Source of the DNA: Chamaea fasciata | Lineage: Eukaryota > Chordata > Aves > Passeriformes > Sylviidae | DNA length: 64,000 nucleotides | NCBI GenBank assembly: GCA_029207755.1 | Contig: JARCOQ010000016.1 | Coordinates: 10,507,307-10,571,306, forward strand | Reading direction: 5' to 3' | In this document: one piece after another, positions 58,440 to 64,000 of the stretch | How positions within the stretch are numbered: position 1 is the stretch's first letter | Layout: each line of letters starts with the position of its first letter | Translations under genes and position numbers: made by a program | Notes under the pieces: model-generated | What the model saw: the letters and a program-made list of their open reading frames with translations, nothing else | Told to the model about the DNA's origin: nothing | Databases searched by the model: none

Positions 58440-61400
58440 GTGAGCGGGGCCTCGTCCCGTCGAGGCGGGAGGAGCGGGCACAAGGCCGCCGGGAGCAGCC
58501 CCGGGGGGCCGGTGCCCGCCGTGCGGGGGTGCCGGGGCTCGGGGCTCAGCTGGTGGTGTGTGGTTCACAACAGGGCCAAACGTGACACAACGTGTCACCA
58601 CCACACGGGCACCGCAGGCTGCCCCGGTCACCTGCCGTGGTGGATATCTTGCCGCTGGTCCGAGCACCCACGCGGTGGGAAGAACCCTCTGGTCGTGCCA
58701 GCAGCTCTGGAGTGCTGTTTCTGCCCCCAGCATCCTCCCAGAGCAGCAGGCCCTGGTCAAGTGACAGCCTTGGGCACCCATGGCATCGCCCTGGGCATGG
58801 GACAGGTGCTGCCACTGCTCTTTGCTCAGTGTCTGATGCTGGCTGACAGCTCTGGATGGTTTTTATGGGTGAAAATACCCATTTTACTGTTTTATTCCTC
58901 TACTGTGCTACCATTAGGGAAGTTTCAGCTAACTGTTGTTGGGGAGTTGTGAGCGTGCATGGAAGGAGGCTGTTGAAAGCTGTGCCTCGTGGTCTGCTAA
59001 ACAAGAGCTTGTGAGTCTGGACTGATTTGGGGAGTGTGTTTCAGGAGTACCTGCTCGAACTCGCTCGTGTTTGGCCCCACGATGTTCTCCTGCCGCAGCC
59101 CCTGCCCTGCCCAGGCCTTGTGCCTGCCCTAGGAGCTGTTGGAGCAGAGGGCTTGGTCCTTGTGCTGCGACCCTGCCATGACTTTTGGATGAAATCGGGC
59201 ACGGCTGTTTTAGAAGTGCTCTTGCCTCTTGGAATAGAGAGAAGTATTATTCCTGGTACAGAAGACTCTCTGGCCGTGTGAGAGAATCAGAGGGTGGGTG
59301 GTAGCTTCCGCACTGTGAACTTTGAGGAAATTTTAGGAGAATTTTTCTTGCAGAGTGACTTGCAGAGGAGATGTTCAAATGCATGAAAACGCAGCGAGAG
59401 CATCATTGACACAGTCTTGGACTCTCTGCCTGCAGTTCAGCTGGGGTGCACAGCAGGTAGACACTGTGTCCCCGAGTCAGCTCTCCCTTGGTGCCTGCTG
59501 GAAGGTGGGATGTCCTAGAGGGTCCTCTGAGGTGGCAGGGACCTTTGGCACCCTCAGTCATTTGGATGGATGCGTGGCCAGCACCTCTTCCCTTTGCTTC
59601 TCCTGTGTCTTTTGAGGCAGCTGTCCCACGGCTATGCCAGGGTATTCCCTGGAGAGCCCTGGCTGTTTGCCTTCGAGGGAAGGCGCCTGCCTGCTCTCAG
59701 GACGCCTGCCACAAGGACCACGTGTGGCTCTGCTCTTTTCGGGGGGGGGGTGTTTATGGGGCTTGGAAAGCCGATCCCTTGATGAGTCTGGTCTTGGCAG
59801 CACTGTGGGGCACTCGCTGTGACCTGTCAGAGCTCTGAGGTGGGGTGGCAGGAAAAGGAATTGTGGATTTCTCCTGAGTAATAGCAGGAAAAAAGGTTGT
59901 GAAAGCAGGATTGTCTTCTGACAGTGGAACTGATAGAAGGAGGACTAGCTCTCTTTCTAGGCCAGCCTCTGCTGTTCACGCAGGCTGTGGGAGCAGGGCT
60001 GGGATACAAGTGACAGCAGGGGAAGAGCATCAGGGCCAGGGATTAAATCAAGGCCATGTTCCGTGGGTGGTGATAGTAGAACTTTGCTGTTTCCAGGCAT
60101 TGCTGATGGTAAGCGAGTGATGTTCTGCTTGTGGATGGAGCTGGAGCCCATCCATCTCCTACCTGACAGGTCCCTGGGGGTTTTAAGAAGCCTCTTGCTG
60201 GAGGGAATCTGGTCCCAGTTGATCCAGTTCAGCACTGCACAGTGCCAGCAGCCTGCTGAGGACTGTCGTTGTGTCAAGTGCTGTTCCCTTATAGAGGTCA
60301 ATTACTTCTAATATGAAATTAATGTTTGTAAAGACAGTTAAGTTGCCTGAACCTGCTATTAAATTCAGTTCTTAATTAAACTTTTTCCCAGCAGCAGATT
60401 TGCACCGTTCATTTGCAAATGTAAACAAGGGGCTTAGTTTGGAGAAAGGCAAAGATTGGTGTTTCCATTCTGGAAACTGCTGCTTCTCCCCAAAACAAAG
60501 AAAACATCCCCCCAGCCTGTTATGCTTAGAGGGTGTAACATTCCTGATCTGCTTTGATGTAATTGTTTTTATGGGTATAAAGTGTTTTTGCAGAGTAATT
60601 TTGGGCTTTCCCTCCAACAGTAATAGCCACTGACAGCAATTCTGATTTGATAGGCAAAAGGCTCTTTATTCAGCATGCTTTCAAATCCGTGTGTTGGGGT
60701 TTTTTTGCTATTTTTCCTGTTCTGGCACTAAATATAACTGGGGAAGGGCACTTCCTAAATACCTCTCTGCAGGTGCTAAGTGTATTTTTGGATAAAGGTT
60801 AATACTTATTATCTTGCTCATGCATATATCTGTAGGCTTCTCTCTTGGAAGGGAGGAAATTATTTTCAAGGGAGCGAATCTTAAAGTCCATGTGATCGGG
60901 GCCTTTGAAGGAATGATTTTTGGAATGCTTTTTACCCTCAGCTGGTTTTCCATGGTAGTGTAGAGGAAAGTAGTAGAGATAGTGTAGGTTTCCTTGGTAG
61001 AAACCGAGGAAAATGCAGTTCAAACAACTGGTTTGTGATAAATGGTTCAGCTTGTGGTGGTGGCAGATTGAGGGGAGAGCCTGGCAGAGAGGGGAGGTCA
61101 GGAGTGCTGACAGAACAGGGGGTGTAGGAGGCTGAGGTAGGAAAAGGTTCTAAGGACTGGACTGAGAGGTGGAGGCAGAAGGCTTTGCTTCCTGGGTTGG
61201 GAGCCTGGGGAACAGAATGGGAGTACCATGGCAGAGTTGGTAGTTCCTGGGTTTCTCTGCTGAGGATGACTCTCCCATCGATCCTGTGCTCCTTTGCTGT
61301 TTGCTTTAACAGTCCTTCTCTTCCGATTGCTCAGGGGGTTTTGTTTTCCTGCCCAAACAAAGCTGCTGCTTTCATAACAGGGGCCAATATTGCAGCTTGT

Positions 61401-64000
61401 GCTTCCTCTTTCCCCCTTGTGATGGTGTGACAATGGTGACAAACATCTATTGTATAAGCAGGGCTTTGGGCTTGTTTTTTTGCAGGGAGCTGTCCGTCCT
61501 GCCTGCAAAGTTCCTGGGAGTGTCAGACAGGGAGGACAGAGCACCCTTTGTACTGGGAGTAGGTCTGCAACACTCGGGGGTGATAGTGGGGGTCATCAGC
61601 GAGAAGGATTTTGGTTTAAACTAATTGGGCTTGAAAAATTATGTTCTTATGTAAATCCTCTGCCTTCTGTGAAGTGTGGGTCTTCTGTGAATGATGAGGA
61701 TCTTTCTGTTTTGAGACTTTCTTTGAGGCTCTAAGGCAGTTGTACATTGAAGCGTGCCAATGTCTAACGAGACCCTTGCATGCCGGAGCTGGGATTGCAT
61801 TTCTTGTCCTACAAGAAGATAGCCTTGGCTGTGACCTGCAGCATGGTCAGCGAATACAGCACAGTCACCATAACTCATTTGGGTTGGATTGTCAGAATTG
61901 GATCTAAACCCAAAATGAATATCCCTGTTCGTAGAGCAGGGGTTATCGTGCCAGGTTAAAAGTTCTGCTTCCTTATTTATTTATTTATTTATTTATTTTT
62001 AAACTTACGTTTGGTGTGAGATTTCTAAGTAGCTGCTTGAAACTTGTTTCAAGGTGTTTTGGGAATGCATTTTGTGCAAATACCTCACTTTGGGACAATC
62101 AATCTGCCAGCTGTGTTGGGCACTTCTTTGGGGGTTAATCACTAACTCCTGGGTTATAAAGGAACCCCTGGCGGAGCTGACACGGTCAGATCTTTCCTGC
62201 CGTTGAAGGTGCAGTGAGAGCAGTTCTCAGCGGGGCTGCTGGGGCAACGTGGGTGTCAGGAGCCTTGGTCCTGCTCACGGAGCTGTCAGCCCCAGGCCCT
62301 TCTGCTCACCAGAGCCCCTGTGCCGTGCTAATGGGGCCAGTGATGTGTCAGATGTGATCTCCTGGATTGTATGTCATTGTCTTGCTCTCTGCCTTGCCCA
62401 GGATCACTCATTGTATTCTGCATAGGGTCAAGTGCTTATTCCTAAATATTTCCATAGAGAGGAAACTGTCCTCCCTCTGCACAGAGGGATGGAAGAAAGG
62501 GACATGAAAGAATAAATGTGAGACCCTTCACTCTTCCCTCCTGGTCCCTTGGCTCTTGGTTCCTGGTGCTTCACTTTCTGTGTTGGTCTAAAGAGGCTTT
62601 GAGTGGGTTAGGTAATATGTGATGTTGAGGTGTTTGTTGAAGTTCAGTCCAGGTGCTTCATCATACTGAGGAGGCTTGTCCTAAGACTGTTTTGGGAATT
62701 GGAGTTAACACCCTTTCCTTGAAACAAAAAGCAAGTTACAAATTTTCAACATTTTTGTGATGGTTCTCGACATCACGGAAGTGCAGTTCACTGGGGTCAC
62801 AAAGGTCTGGCAGTCTTGCCATGTTACGCCCTTTTTTTTTTTAATGTTCATTATCAATAAGGTTATTGCTTTTTTTAGTTTGTTTTGCTTATTTTCTTGC
62901 CTATTTTTCCTTACAGTTGCTTTACTCACTTTCTGCACACATACTCCTAAACCCCCTGGGAAGGGTTTCCTGCAGCAGGTCTGGTTGCCTTAAGGCAGCC
63001 GTCTGACTTACCTGTGAAATCCAAATGCTTTCTGGGGATTTCTGTTTCAAACTTTGATCTGAGCGAGTGCAGCACAAGGCTGCGGAGTTGAGGCTGAGCT
63101 GCAGAGTCCATAGGTTGGATGTGGTTTGCTGAGGGGTTCTGCTAGAGGGGGCAGCAGAAATGTGATGTGGGTGCTCCTCTCCAGAGCAGAGGGTTGGGCG
63201 AGGCAGGAGAAGAGACCCCAGTGTGGAGCAGCTCTGCTGCTCCTCTGCCCCATGGCCTCTGGGAGGCTGGAAGGATAAATGTACATCATGGCCAAAATGT
63301 GTTTTCTGTCTTCTGAGCTTCCAGGTTCTTATTTCCATGCTGTTGTGCAAAATGACATGTGGAGAAAGTGTGAGAACTGTGTCGTGCCTGGCAGCCCGTG
63401 GAAGCAGTTCCCAGGCAGCTTAATTGGATCTGTGTTGCTCTGTGCTTTGTACGTGGCCACACTTGATTGGAGTGAAACCATTCTTCCTGCCATTTGAGCA
63501 AAGCATTGCTTAATGACCTTGTTTGCATATGATTGTGTCACTGAAGTGAATGTTTGTTATAAAGTGCAAGGGAAGGCTTCTCAGAGTGGTCATGATGGGA
63601 TCCCCCCATCTCAGCTTCTGTGTCCACCTTGGGACCAGGAGCAAAGCCTGGAGAAAGCAGGAGAGGTGCAGGTGTGCAGCTGGAGCACAAGCTCCTTGGG
63701 CTACCGAGCCCAGCTTTCACATCCATCCTCTGTGCCAGCATTTACTGTCAGTCCTTTACTGAACTACTTCACGTTTGTGGCATTCTCCTGCCCCTCAATC
63801 CCTTATTCCTTTCAGTCCCACCAGTTGCTCCACTAGTGTAGCAGGAAAATAAGTTCTTGGTGAAAATATGGGATTTCTGCTCTTCATAAGGGTGAATTCT
63901 CCTGGCAGCAAGAGCTGCCCTCCAGGGAAGGGCTTGGAAAGGAGTGTGCCATCTGGGAAGTGCAGCACCCACAGCCCACCTCTGTGTGTGCACGCATGGC
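58440..64000 (+). other. USP31: USP31 intron 1 (5' part)
   Basis: At least 5.5 kb of intron after the exon 1 donor. I looked for the expected next USP segment and did not find it. The only repeats noticed are a (TTTA)n run at about 61973-61998 and short homopolymer runs, such as a G run near 59742. Short ORFs are not supported as genes. Confidence 0.7.
61973..61998 (+). repeat. (TTTA)n microsatellite
   Basis: About six tandem TTAT/TTTA tetramers ending in a T run, in USP31 intron 1. Confidence 0.9.

Noticed and set aside
57308..58585. 425-codon plus-strand frame overlapping USP31 exon 1
   Set aside because: It is a shifted frame of the real exon, low-complexity and Arg/Pro-rich. The true frame carries the USP Cys box.
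57345..58781. 478-codon minus-strand open frame across the USP31 exon 1 island
   Set aside because: It is antisense to USP31 exon 1 and its composition is Arg/Gly/Pro/Ala-rich, as expected from a GC-rich island. It resembles no family.
58440..64000. Search for USP31 exon 2 in the remaining sequence
   Set aside because: No frame showing the expected continuation of the USP domain with flanking splice sites was found, so the region is left as intron.

Overview
The window is vertebrate nuclear DNA, almost certainly from a bird. The evidence is split genes with GT-AG introns, compact introns, CpG-island promoters and many short 5'-truncated fragments of CR1-type LINEs with the usual avian 3' end. 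Gene order matches the conserved block GGA2, COG7, SCNN1B, SCNN1G, USP31 (human 16p12, there in the opposite orientation). No prokaryotic, viral-gene or CRISPR content is seen.

Layout. Positions 367-6901 (+) hold the last 11 coding exons of GGA2, whose 5' part lies off the window. Positions 7677-22125 (+) hold a complete 17-exon COG7 (769 codons plus stop) starting in a CpG island less than 0.8 kb after the GGA2 stop. Positions 25477-34594 (-) hold the coding exons of SCNN1B, the epithelial sodium channel beta subunit, converging tail to tail on COG7. Its probable 5' UTR exon lies in a CpG island near 38.7 kb. About 7 kb of intergenic DNA follows. Positions 47332-57277 (-) hold SCNN1G, the gamma subunit. 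Positions 57858-58439 (+) hold exon 1 of USP31, which diverges from SCNN1G across one shared CpG island. The rest to 64000 is USP31 intron 1.

Functionally, GGA2 and COG7 both act at the Golgi and trans-Golgi network but are not otherwise linked. SCNN1B and SCNN1G are tandem paralogues that with an alpha subunit encoded elsewhere form ENaC. Seven of their ten internal coding exons have identical lengths, which records their origin by duplication. USP31 is a deubiquitinase.

The window is ordinary conserved gene space and I found no new biological system. The points most worth a second look are: (1) an 18-bp coding repeat in SCNN1B giving N-glycosylation sequons every six residues; (2) AGG at the expected SCNN1G start codon, with an apparent upstream coding exon; (3) tandem arrays that include the stop codons of the convergent genes COG7 and SCNN1B; (4) a perfect 25-bp inverted repeat in an SCNN1B intron; (5) the short divergent USP31/SCNN1G promoter. 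Exon borders were assigned by eye from splice sites, reading phase and remembered family similarity. No alignment or database search was run.
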